Assembly (NCBI GenBank): GCA_003013855.2
Contig: ML058484.1
Span: forward strand, 10,589,344-10,653,343
Direction: 5' to 3'
DNA length: 64,000 bases
Origin: Liriodendron chinense
Taxonomy: Eukaryota > Streptophyta > Magnoliopsida > Magnoliales > Magnoliaceae
The notes under the pieces are model-generated. The model was given only the letters and a program-made list of their open reading frames with translations, ran no database searches and had not been told where the DNA came from. The position numbers were made by a program, and so were the translations under genes. Of this stretch, positions 39,360 through 49,858 are shown piece after piece. Within the stretch, counting starts at the first letter, position 1. The number at the start of each line of letters is the position of its first letter.

Positions 39360-40930
39360 GTAATCATTAATTGATGGAACACTTGGGTAGCCCTGAGATC
39401 CAAATAAGAACACCTCTTAAATGCATACAACGAGCAACATAACACACGCATAACGAAAGAACATTCATCGGAAAACCCCCTTCTACAATAATGAAACAAA
39501 GAACCCTCCATATTAGCATTGATAGATAATCGCCATCTCAATCTCTGAAATGGTCAAGAACCAAATTGACAAGGATCATGGAGGTCTATTTATCTGGAAC
39601 CATGAAAGAAAAAAAAAAGAAGGAAGATCATGACCATATATTTCCCTAAAAAGCATGAAACAACTCAAGTGTCATTCCTTTGAAACCATGAAAGATCCAA
39701 AACTAATCAACAGAAAAATGATTCAACAACAACTCTAGCACAGGAAACCCCCCTTCTGTGAAGAAACTAATGACAGATTCAGCTTCAAAGCTGGTAGCTC
39801 ATGCTCATAGTTAATGAATGAATATCATATTCCTTATGCACCAATATCTACAAAACCAAACTGAGTGTCTACAACTTTTTTCATACCCATACAATTTTTT
39901 TGTTTTTGGAAAGTTAAACCCATACAGTATTATCAAGAATGACCACTACAAAAAAAAAAAAAAAAAAAGAAGAAAAAAAAGCTGAGAGTAAAAATACCAG
40001 AGATTTATAGAAAAATCTAAATCAACAAATGCAAGAATCTTTAAATAAAAACAGTGTAGAACAATGCATTCAAAACAAGCATGAAACCAAGTAGCATAGA
40101 ACCTGCTAGGTTCTTAACTCAAGAATTTTTTAGAATTAATGAGATATGGTAAGTTTAGATGGGCACATAGACATATAAACCGACCACTCAGATGGACACT
40201 TCCATCAAATTTCATCAATTGTTTTATCCTACCTATCCAATTGGTGGACCTTTTTCCCATTCAAGTGAACCACTATCAATATTTTCTACCATCCACTTGT
40301 AGACAACACTCCGAGAATTAAGATCATCTGATAAATGAGATTTTTCTACAATTGTCACTTATCAGTTGGAACTACTTGTTGAATGGTCCAAACCTTGCAG
40401 AGAAGGAAAATGATACTATAATAAGCATCTTCCATCATCAACAGCCTGTAGCATGCATAGAATCACCCAAAACTCGTTACCGGGATCTTCAAAAAACAGG
40501 AACCCAACATGACTAAACTCCCCAACTCTTAAGATGCTCACATGTAAAGTTTCATAAATAAATAACACATAAATAACAGAACATACAATGCAGATACTCA
40601 TGAATCCAGCAGCCATATAAATACAACATACATGCATACATACATTTTTTTATTGCCAGTAACAAAAACATTGATTCTACCTTTCCTTGTTTAACTTACA
40701 TAATGATCATATAACATGACACCGGTGTTTGATTCAAGATCAAGGATTATCTCAGTAACTGACAGACATGGCATTACGACAACTAAAGGGTAGAACCTCA
40801 GATTCTTTCAAAATTTGACAGTCCATGTTTGACGACCCAAAGGAGTCTGGTCTCACAACCTATGTTTGACAGTTCATATTAGACAACAACAAAATCAATG
40901 AAAAACTATCTTCAAGGACATTTCTTTCTT
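37901..40930. other. CACTA-1 interior, no gene recognised
   Basis: AT-rich sequence with a (GA)n microsatellite at about 38743-38778 and a 43-base poly-A run at 39313-39355. The minus-strand open frame at 39272-39541 exists only because it crosses that run. Confidence 0.5.
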
Positions 40931-41600
40931 CAAGGCAAAATGTGTTGGAAATCTGGTCAGCGAAGCACCGAAGAATATCAAACAATCACCACACAGCCAC
41001 ACAAGAAATTAACACAAAAGCAAACGAATTTTAAATGGAAAACCCTTGCGGGAAAAAACCACGGCACAAAGCGACACCTTCCACTATGAATTCAGATGAT
41101 TATAGAGCTAGAACTATCCGAGTAGATCTCAAAGATGAACAAGGCACTACAAAACTCTCAAATCCTCTCTCCCAATAACCCTAACCCGTTTAGATCCCCT
41201 AGGTATTGCTTAAAATAACTCCAAACACGATTAGGAAAGATATTTATAAGAGGAAACCCGAAATTAGAAACAAGTAGCGCGAAAACTGCGCAACGCTATC
41301 AAATCTCGCAGACCACAGACCGGTCGCAAACAGTCCAAAGAGTTGGGCCAGCCTGTTGTCTCACCTCAGACCTGTCCCCAGACCGGTCTGAGCACTCTGT
41401 GACCGGTTTGGCGACCGGTCTGAGCTACCAGTGACCGGTCTAACGATTGGTCTCAAAACAGCAAAAAACGTCCAGAGAGCTTGGGCTCCAAACTGCAACA
41501 CTCTGTCCAATGGCCGAACGGTCGGACGACCGGTCGGTGGACTCTGTCTATGCATCTTTGAGGTCTGCACAATAAAATGCTGACACTCCTTAAATCCTAT
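40931..41600. repeat. LTR-like fragment with ACCGGTC cluster inside CACTA-1
   Basis: Shares AACCCTTGCnnnAAAAAACCACGG and TATGAATTCAGA-like stretches with 52382-52785, and a CGACCGGTC cluster with 31530-31810. It reads like the end of an LTR retrotransposon, but no pair of ends was found. Confidence 0.4.
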
Positions 41601-42447
41601 TTTCTACCCAAAACAGTTCTGGATTTAAACATAGGACTACATTCTGCTTAAAATGCCTGGTTGGATGAACGATGCAAAATTTCATCTGATGGGCCTAGCT
41701 GTAGATGGGAACCATGTAATATCACATTCATCTGAGAATTGATTGTTTGGTTGACGTCCTCCAAACGGGGAATTAATTTTTTTTTTTTTTTTCAAAGGCC
41801 ACAGTGGAAATCAGGTAATGGGAATGTCCCTCAATCTGATTTTTTATGCAGTTGGCTGTCAGTGGCATGGCCCATCCGATGTAAGTGAACCACTATTAAA
41901 TCCATTGTCACCATGACCAGCCATTTGATGGCCACTGTTCATATGGATAGGATTATTCATTCAATTTGATTTTCGGGCCCCACCAGATAGATGACTTGGA
42001 TTCACCTTACCAGTTACCACATGTTATTTGGCAACAAACATCCCCTCTTGATCAAACATGCCAATATCTATGCCTCTAGAAGACTAGAACTATAAACAAT
42101 ATGTCAATGGTGAGAAGTGAAATAGAGCATGTGGACTGAACCTTTGGTGCTCTGCTCACTATTCCAAAGGGCAACGCAGCTTGTAGAACATCCTTGCTAC
42201 TTAGATGATCCAACAATCCACTGTAACCTGCCAAAAAAAAAAAAAAAAACAACTTGAATTTGCTACTACCAGGTTTTGAGCCAATAGCAACCAAACAGTG
42301 CAGGTCCAATGTCAAAAGCTTCAATGGCATATCATAAGGTATTTGAATTGGAGCTTGCTTGCTCACTCGAGCTTCATGGTAATGATAAAAGCTATGGGAA
42401 TGCAACTTTCCAGAATCACAGGGAAGATGTAAGCTAAAATAAAAGGG

Positions 42448-42530
42448 TTGGAGCCTTAGCTCAATGGTAGACAGGGTGAGTTTCAAAATTGAGGTCTCAG
42501 GTCTGAGGCTAGTTAGCTATCCACACTGAT
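42448..42530 (+). repeat. SINE-like or tRNA-like fragment in CACTA-1
   Basis: GGAGCCTTAGCTCAATGGTAG resembles a tRNA A box. The following GAGGTCTCAGGTCTGAGGC loosely resembles a B box. It is too diverged for a tRNA gene. Confidence 0.35.
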
Positions 42531-43842
42531 AACAGCTATGGGAATGCAACAAAACAGCATGATGGTTTTCATTTTATGGTTGCCTCCTGAGCAGTTTCAA
42601 ATAATAATAAAAAAAAGAAAAGAAAAGAAAAAAGGAATAAGAAGAAGAAGCTACCCTTCAGAAAAGGAAGTACAAGCCATAGGAGAAATTAGAAAACTGG
42701 TTACTCAGACGAACCAAGGCAAAGTATCATCAAAGAAAATATTGCCATTGCAGCAGGACATACATGTTTTTCAAACAAAAGAGAACCTGTTCTTAAAATT
42801 GGCTTGTCCAAAATGCTACCTTAATGAAAATTTTCATTTATCAATGAATGCATTCATACAAAGGAAAACAATGCTCTATCAGATAAACCCCAAATTCAAC
42901 AAACAAGATTATCCAAACAAGAAATTGCCCTGAATTAGTAAGATGTGAAAATGTTTATGTGGAATAATCAACACAAATCCTATTTTTATATGCCAATTGG
43001 AATTTACCTGTGTAAACAAGTGCAAGAACCTTTGTACAGATAAATACAAGAATTTGGTGCAATTGCATTGTTGTTGTTTGCAGAGAGCCTAATAATAACT
43101 TAAGAATTTTCAATGTAGGGGCACTGCTATTACAGCTTACTGATGCACACAAGATCTCACATTTTAAAAGATACAGGATGTTCTTGAAAAGCATATCATG
43201 GGAATCATCATGCTACACACACCATGTTGAGATATGAACCTGAACATCTGACCTAAGTGGCCAGATTGATACCTAAAAATCTGAAGACCAATGTTGAACT
43301 AAGACTCTGCCCCGCCTCAAACATTGTTCACATTGAAAGATACAATATCTGTGCCTGAGATCAGCAGTCGTCTAATGGGATCCTTTAGCTTTAGAGAGGG
43401 TGCATCATATCCAAATATTAAAAAAAAATCCCCGACTTCTTATTCTCAGGTTCTTTAGGAGATTGGGGCCAATATATATAATATCTTTGAAATCTAATAG
43501 CAACTTCATTCAAAGAAACTCCAAGGAAAATCAATAATGGATGCCTAGTTTCTAACATGAATAAAGAGTAGCCAAGAAATTCAACTTTGGGATAGATAAA
43601 AAAAAAAACTACGAAAATCAAACCACTTGAAATAACAGATTCTTCATATTTATAAGAATGATTACTACTTACTTCCATCATTGGCCAAAACTGGCCATCA
43701 CATGGTTCCAAATAATTTGGGGTTAGAGTGGCAGATGCATATAAATTAGAAACTAGTGGGTAAGTCCTCTAGAAGTCAGGTTGGATACTTGAAGATGGAG
43801 AATTAATATATGACCAATTAAAGGATGTCAACCACAGCCATG

Positions 43843-44064
43843 TCAGTTTTGCAAGCATAATAGAAAAGCGAGAACCATGCCAATGACATGAAATGCAACA
43901 ACCTGGCAATGCTTATGTAACTGCAGCATTTCCTCAAACAACTGCATTGCAGAATCCATTCTTCCAGACTTGACACATGCAAAGAATAGTGTATTGTACG
44001 TGAGATGGTCAGGCTTCAATCCTTGACGGAATATTTCATGATCACTTACAGTTAAAGCATCCAA
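43843..44064 (-). pseudogene. Pentatricopeptide-repeat (PPR) gene fragment captured in CACTA-1
   Basis: The 73-residue minus-strand open frame contains one clear PPR unit, LKPDHLTYNTLFFACVKSGR followed by MDSAMQLFEEM. PPR proteins bind organellar RNA, but one isolated repeat cannot function alone. No second full unit is visible on either side. It lies near the right end of CACTA-1, which suggests capture of a host gene piece by the transposon. The donor gene is not in the window. Confidence 0.7.
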
Positions 44065-44274
44065 AAGGAATCGGTGTTTATATAGCCTTGAGAATAAAAA
44101 AAAAAAAAAAAAATCATAATCTCTACATTATATACTTCCATAGTAAAAAACGCCTAATTTGGTTAAAATTGGATGATCCCAAAATGGTAATAATCTCAAA
44201 CTCAATAAAAAGGGCTGTCATGAAAGGATTCTTATACGGTAAAAATACAACAGAGAAAGGGATTGAGAGATTAC

Positions 44275-44410
44275 CTGTCTGGTTGAAAAATCCTCCCACT
44301 AGAGATTCGTCACCAAATGGCTGTGTAACACCCCTCCAAACTTCACTGGCATCAGAGTTGAGGACGATCTCCATCACACACCCGTATCCTGCATCGTTGC
44401 CTCCCTCCAT
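44275..44410 (-). other. Exon-like open segment in CACTA-1 (unknown)
   Basis: On the minus strand an ATG (44410) opens a 45-codon frame starting MEGGNDAGYGCVMEIV and ending at a good donor site (ACAG/GTAATC at 44275). The next exon-like sequence downstream on the same strand is the PPR fragment. It may be exon 1 of the same captured gene. No domain recognised. Confidence 0.35.
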
Positions 44411-44559
44411 AGCCGGAATCGAAAACCCATGCCAATCCCTAGTGCTTCACCGTCAATGAACCAAAAACCTTCATCGTCTACACCACCCATTGTGATCGAA
44501 TCTGACAGAGGGTTCTGCTGCCGCTGCCACCTCTCAAATTAGGGCCATAGCCCATGCAC

Positions 44560-44726
44560 AAATCAAGCTCAAAATCATGCCCAAATCAGAAGGGTGTAAC
44601 CCTCACGAGACAGGGAGGCGGGTGCTGCCGGCGGGGGCATCCTGTCCGGCCCGACAGGGGGAGGGAGGAGGGGTGCGAGGGCGGGGTGAGAGAGAGGGGG
44701 GGCAGTGCGCTCGGGTGGCCCACAAC

Positions 44727-44777
<51 letters not shown>

Positions 44778-44780
44778 CGG
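44560..44780. repeat. GC-rich tract with (GA)n microsatellite in CACTA-1
   Basis: A GC-rich stretch (44575-44730) is followed by an uninterrupted (GA)n run at about 44731-44776. Reading frames across it (RERERE or SLSLSL) are artefacts. Confidence 0.8.
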
Positions 44781-44809
44781 GGCGTGGGGTTCATTTTATT
44801 TTTTTTGCC

Positions 44810-44977
44810 CTAAACAGGCAATATTCGACGGCCTAAGACCGTCGTTTATTAACGCGTTTTTATTTGACGGTTTAGAGCCGTCGTTTATTTTATTCGACGG
44901 TCCAAAACCGTCGTTTTTAACGCTTTTTTTTTTTTTTTTTTTTGTTTCCGACGAAAGTGACCTATTTTCTCGTAGTG
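44810..44977. repeat. CACTA-1 right sub-terminal repeats
   Basis: Three inverted pairs of GACGG...CCGTCGTTT motifs (near 44826, 44867 and 44899) mirror the left array and end at the terminal CGTAGTG. Confidence 0.75.
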
Positions 44978-45272
44978 ATGGTCCACTCTGCCTTTTAAGC
45001 TTGGTTCACGTTATGCTCAATCAATCCCTACTCTAGATTCTTAGGGTTAATGAACAATGATTGAGCAGGGCCATGCTCATCAATCATTTGGACAGAGCTT
45101 GATATACGATGACATTAGTGAATGTCTTAATTTATGAGATGTCCCTTCATCCACGTACTGTGCACATAAGAAATGGGCTGTAGGCATATATATAACAGGG
45201 TGCAGCGGCCCAATATACGCCTTTATTAGTGTTCCGTTTCCACCTTTTACTGTGGTGTGGCTCACTTGATCA
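44978..45272. repeat. Duplicated segment copy B, part 2
   Basis: Aligns with 12350-12680 (shared CCTTTTAAGCTTGGTTCA, TGATATACGATGACAT, ATGTCCCTTCATCCACGTA). It sits between CACTA-1 and CACTA-2, so the two transposons inserted about 300 bp apart in the ancestral sequence. Confidence 0.8.
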
Positions 45273-45284
45273 CACTACAAGAAA

Positions 45285-45690
45285 ATGGATTTTTACCGAC
45301 GAAAGTATTACCGACGAAATAATTTTCATTGGAAAAAACCACTTTTCCCGACGAAATCGAAATATCATCGGTAAAAATCTCCCGCCACCGTTCCATTGCT
45401 TCCCGCCATACACTTTTACCGACGAAATAAAAATTTCGTCGGCAAAAAGTTTATTGCCGACAAAGTAAGCCGCCGCTAAAAATGAAAACAAAAACTATGA
45501 CTTTTACTGACGAAATAGTTCGTCGGTAAAAGTCCTTATTGCCGACGGTTACTTGCCATCGGTAATAATAAGCCAAGTTCCCGCCAAAGAGTGAGAAAGA
45601 CTTTTACCGACGAAACGTTTCATCGGTAAAAGTTTTTGAACCAACTTTTACCGACGAAATTTTTCGTCGGTAAAAGTCTTTTAATTTTTA
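45285..45690. repeat. CACTA-2 left sub-terminal array
   Basis: Roughly ten copies of TTTACCGACGAAA or its complement TTTCGTCGGTAAA occur, several as head-to-head pairs that form hairpins. They are likely transposase-binding sites by analogy with En/Spm. Confidence 0.85.
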
Positions 45691-45716
45691 TTACAGCGCG
45701 ATTGGCCCTCATTTCT

Positions 45717-45717
<1 letters not shown>

Positions 45718-45755
<38 letters not shown>
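45718..45755. repeat. (CT)n microsatellite
   Basis: Near-perfect CT dinucleotide run beside the left sub-terminal array. Confidence 0.85.
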
Positions 45756-45758
<3 letters not shown>

Positions 45759-46332
45759 CTTCCGGCCTTCACCGTCCGTCTCTCTCGTCACCGACCGCCG
45801 ACCACCGTCCGTTGTCCGGCGTCCCACCATCTTAGCCGACCATCTCACCGGCGTCCCACTGCCGCTAGCCAAGACACTTCACCGGCTGCCTTCGTACGCC
45901 GCCGCCACGTCCGGTAAAAATCTATCCCTTCCTTCTTCCTCCATTTCCTCTCTCTCTCTCTTCATTGTTGATTGTGGGGCCCACTGCCAAAATCCAATGC
46001 ATGTGGGTCCCACCGTTGCTGTTGCATGTGGGTCCCACCATCGTTGTCCACCGTCTATTGCATGTGGGGTCCGCCTTAGCTGTCCACTATTTGGTGGGGC
46101 CCACTGATTTAGTAAATCCCTAATTAGAGATTTCGAAATTAAAATCCCTAATTAGGGATTTTAAATTTTAATTTCCAAATTTGTGATTTATAAATTAAAA
46201 AAAAATGAAATACCTAATTGTGGGGCCTACCGTTCCTGTCCACTGGCTGTGGGGCCCACCATCGCTGTCCACTGGCTGTGGGGCCCACGTCGCTGTCCAC
46301 TGGCTGTGGGGCCCACCGTCGCTGTCCACTGT

Positions 46333-46735
46333 GAGGGCCGGACGTATTTTATCCACTCCATCCATCCATCATAGCAGGAAATTTTAGGTATGGTGCCCAA
46401 AAATGAAACATATCAAAACCTAAAGTGGACCACCACAAGTGTGAACTGAATGTCTATAATTGAAAAATTCTCGGAGGACACGGAAGTTTTGGATTAAGCT
46501 GATATTTGTGTTTTCCCTTCATCCATATCCATGTGATCTTATGAACAGGTTGGATGACAAATAAAGATCACTGTAGGGCCTGGGAATGGTGGAAATCATT
46601 ATTCCCACTGTTTCCCATGGCATGGTCCACTTGAGATTTGGATATGCTTAAATTTTGGGCTCAACCACTAAAATGAGGTGGAAAAACATAAGGACGGAAT
46701 AGATAAATTACATACATTCTAGGTGGGCCCAACTG
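46333..46735. mobile_element. Foldback repeat inside CACTA-2
   Basis: The left arm has CCATCCATCC and AAGTGGACCACCAC; the centre has GGATTAAGCTGATATTTGTG; the right arm has CATGGTCCACTTGAG and a terminal GGTGGGCCC. Because it is nested, the family was active after or during the life of this CACTA. Confidence 0.65.
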
Positions 46736-47401
46736 ACTTTACTTTACACGATCATGCGGACGCAATCCGATTCCCATGGTGGGCCCCATACATACTTATT
46801 TGTTCAGAAAATAGTTATTAGGTATTTGATTAGACTTGATTCATGGTGTTGATGATTCTGTCATTTTCATGTGCTTGTGTATGTTGTGGATGGATTTGGC
46901 TTATTATTAATAGTTAATTTTTGTCCACAAATGGTAGTATAATAAAATCAGTTAGCCCATTTGGAGATTTCTATATTGCCGAGCATAGATAAAGTGTGTT
47001 TTGGAGGTATAGAAATCTGCCAAATTGTCCTGTTGGATAGTCCAAGGTTAGATAGATTGGAATGTTATCATTGTTTGTCATTTATATGCTCTGTCATTAG
47101 TTTCGTGCGGTAACTCTCCTATTCTCTCTGGATATGTTTCTTATGTTTAATTCCATTGTCAATTTAATCCACACAATGTATGGATAGTTGACGTGGAAAT
47201 GAAATGTAAGATAAATATATCTGGAGAGATAGGGGGAGATGCTGTCGAAATTTAGGCTTAGGCATTTAAATGAAAATAATGATAGCATTTCAATCTATCC
47301 ATCCTTGGATGGGCGACTGATTTTATTATATTATCATTTAGTGGCAAATTAGATAAATTTGACTTGATACTTGTGATTAAGAGTAGTTGATTGATGTTGA
47401 T
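46736..47401. other. CACTA-2 interior, nothing recognised
   Basis: AT-rich, no domain-bearing frame. Confidence 0.5.
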
Positions 47402-48062
47402 GTTGAGCGGGGGTCCCTGGAAGGTGGGAACCGCTATTGTGACCATGCTGAAGCTGTCATGTTCCTATGGACATCAATATGGGTGGCCTGGCCATTTGGA
47501 CAGGCCCGTGTTTATGTATTAGCTCGAAATTAATGAAGCAGACCCGGATGTGCGTCGGAGCTATCCGAGTGTTGAGCGGGGGTCCCTGGAAGGTGGGAAC
47601 CGCGGTTTAGACCATGATGATGAAGCTGTCCATTTCCTATGGACAGCAATATGGGTGGCCTAGCCATTTGGACAGGCCCGTGTTTATGTATTAGCTCGAA
47701 ATTAATGGAGCAGACCCGGATGTGCGTCGGAGCTATCCGGGTATTGAGCGGGGGTCCCTGGAAGGTGGGAACCGCAGTTTAGACCATGATGATGAAGCTG
47801 TCCATTTCCTATAGACAGCAATATGGGTGGCCTGGCCATTTGGACAGGCCCGTGTTTATGTATTAGCTCGAAATTAATGGAGCAGACCCGGATGTGCGTC
47901 GGAGCTATCCGGGTGTTGAGCGGGGGTCCCTGGAAGGTGGGAACCGCTATTATAACCATGATGAAGCTGTCCATTTCCTATGGACAACAATATGGGTGGC
48001 CTGGCCATTTGGACAGGCCCGCTTTGTGTTGAGCAGACCCGGATGTGCGTCGGAGCTATCCT
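47402..48062. repeat. ~171-bp tandem satellite, 4 units
   Basis: Units begin at TTGAGCGGGGGTCCCTGG at 47403, 47572, 47744 and 47916 (periods 169, 172, 172). They contain AAGGTGGGAACCGC, ATGGGTGGCCTGGCC and CGGATGTGCGTCGGAGC. The last unit is internally shortened and ends near 48062. Open frames inside are repeat readings. Confidence 0.9.
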
Positions 48063-48084
48063 TGAGTTGCTTGAGTCTCCAAGA

Positions 48085-49195
48085 CCTACACCCTAAACCC
48101 GAAACCATAAACCTAAAACTAAAACCTATAAGTTACGGCTAAACCGAAACCTAAACTCAACTCATCTAACTCTAAACCTAGACTCAAACTCGAAAACTTA
48201 ACCCTAAACCCGATCCCGAACCTGAAACTATAAACCTATGCATAAACCTAATCCTAATCTCAAATCACCTAACCTAAACCTACACCAATTCCTAAATACA
48301 TTCACCTAACCTAAACTTAGACCCAAACTCGAAAACTTAACCTTAAGCCCGATCCCGAAGTCGAAATGCTAAACCTAGGCCTAAACCTAATCCTAAACTC
48401 ATGTCACCTAACCTAAACCTACACCTATTCCTAAATCCACAACTCTAACCTAAACTTAGACCCAAACTCGATAACCTAACCTTAAGCCCGATCCCGAAGC
48501 CGAAATGCTAAACCTAGGCCTAAACCTAATCTTAAACTCATGTCACCTAACCTAAACCTACACCTATTCCTAAATCCATTCACCTAACCTAAACTTAGAC
48601 CAAAACACGAAAATGTGACCCAAAACCCGATCCCGAACCTGAAAATCTCAACCTATGCCCTAAACCTAATCCTAATCTCAAATCACCTAAAGTAAACCTA
48701 CACCTATTCCTAAATCCATTCACTTAACCTAAACCTTGACCCAAACACGAAAATGCGACATTAAACCCGATCCCGAACCCGAAAACTCAACCGATGCCCT
48801 AAACCTAATCTTAAACTCAAATCACCTAAACTAAACCTACACCTATTCCTAAATCCATTCACCTAACCTAAACCTTCACCCAAACTCGAAAACCTAACCC
48901 TAAACCCGATCCCGAACCCGAAAATCTCAACCTATGCCCTAAACCTAATCCTAAACTCAAATCACCTAAACTAAACCTACACCTATTCCTAAATCCATTC
49001 ACCTAACCTAAACCTTCACCTAAACTCGAAAACCTAACCCTAAACCCGATCCCGAACCCGAAAATCTCAACCTATGCCCTAAACCTAATCATAAACTCAA
49101 ATCACCTAAACTAAACCTACACCTATTCCTAAATCCATTCACCTAACCTAAACCTTGACCCAAACACGAAAATGCGACCCTAAACCCTGACCCAA
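48085..49195. repeat. ~140-bp tandem satellite built of telomere-like CCTAAAC words
   Basis: The anchor CGATCCCGAA recurs at 48211, 48350, 48490, 48628, 48768, 48907 and 49047 (periods 138-140). Between anchors the sequence is made of 6-8-base words such as CCTAAAC, CCTAACC, CCCTAAA and ACTCGAAA. It contains some exact CCCTAAA heptamers but is not a pure telomere array. Confidence 0.9.
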
Positions 49196-49255
49196 ACTAA
49201 ACCTACAAGTCATATATTTTTCCTGAATTGACTTGTTTATAATCTACATTTACAG

Positions 49256-49629
49256 TTAAGTTACTTTCTGATCATGTCCTCCACAAACTGGAGCGTAGCG
49301 GAAGCACGCAACATACTTCATCAGCTGTTGCGGATGAACTTCTGGCCCTATATTCTTCTGGTAGGGCCAGAGAGATACCCGGTCTGGTCGAGAAATGTAG
49401 GGAGGAAGACGATGACTCAGATGAAAGATTATACAATCTCAAAGAAATTTCGGACCTGATTGAGAAATATAACCGCGGAAAACTTCATATGGAAGATGCG
49501 ACATTATCACTTGCACATCTGAATGGAGTCCCGAGAAATCAGATTTCTCCTATTGTGACTGGCATATTGGCTGTAACAATGTCGAATGCTTCATACAGCT
49601 TGACATATACATGTGCTAGCGTACGATAA
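49256..49629 (+). other. Unrecognised ATG-less open frame (candidate 3' exon) in CACTA-2
   Basis: After an acceptor-like TTTACAG at 49249-49255, one frame stays open to a TAA at 49627-49629. It reads KLLSDHVLHKLERSGSTQ, then ADELLALYSSGRAREIPGL, an acidic EEDDDSDERLYNL stretch and EKYNRGKLHMEDATLSLAHL. No ATG opens it, so it would be missed by ATG-based searches. Composition is protein-like, with helix-rich charged blocks. I do not recognise the family. It may be the last exon of a transposon gene or a captured host fragment. Confidence 0.45.
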
Positions 49630-49858
49630 CTTACGTAGGGAGTATTTCGGATAGTTGATCCGAAGTTGATTTGTATTACAATGAAATATATGTATTTAAT
49701 ATAGAATGACAATGTGTAATGAATTTTTCAACTTTTATATTCTGTTTACGATTTTATTATATTCTGCTTGCATTATAGTGTAATGGTCTAATCATATTTT
49801 TATCATCTCTCTAAGCATAAGCACAAATTCACTCTACAATGATGTTCATAAACTTGCA

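Larger units (their letters stand above)
37519..44977. mobile_element. CACTA-1 transposon (non-autonomous, 7.46 kb)
   Basis: Left end CACTATGTGAAAAAGGG, right end CTATTTTCTCGTAGTG (complement CACTACGAGAAAATAG), with 3-bp target duplication ATG at 37516-37518 and 44978-44980. Removing it restores continuity with copy A at 12350. Both ends carry sub-terminal repeats based on AACGACGG/CCGTCGTTT. No TNP2 or TNPA-type transposase was seen. The interior holds a PPR fragment, exon-like sequence, SINE-like and LTR-like pieces and microsatellites, so it looks like a gene-fragment-carrying, non-autonomous CACTA. Confidence 0.85.

Noticed and set aside
39272..39541. 89-residue minus-strand frame with a phenylalanine run
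   Set aside because: Created by a 43-base poly-A tract.
42448..42530. tRNA gene
   Set aside because: A-box-like start only; no cloverleaf, anticodon arm or proper acceptor stem can be formed by eye.
44603..45036. Open frames with RERERE or SLSLSL tracts
   Set aside because: Translations of a (GA)n microsatellite.
47702..48142. Open frames with repeated FQGPPLN-type segments
   Set aside because: They are readings of the 171-bp satellite and disappear with unit-to-unit changes.
48085..49195. Possible true telomere or chromosome end
   Set aside because: CCCTAAA heptamers are interrupted and arranged in a 140-bp super-period, and CACTA-2 sequence continues on both sides.
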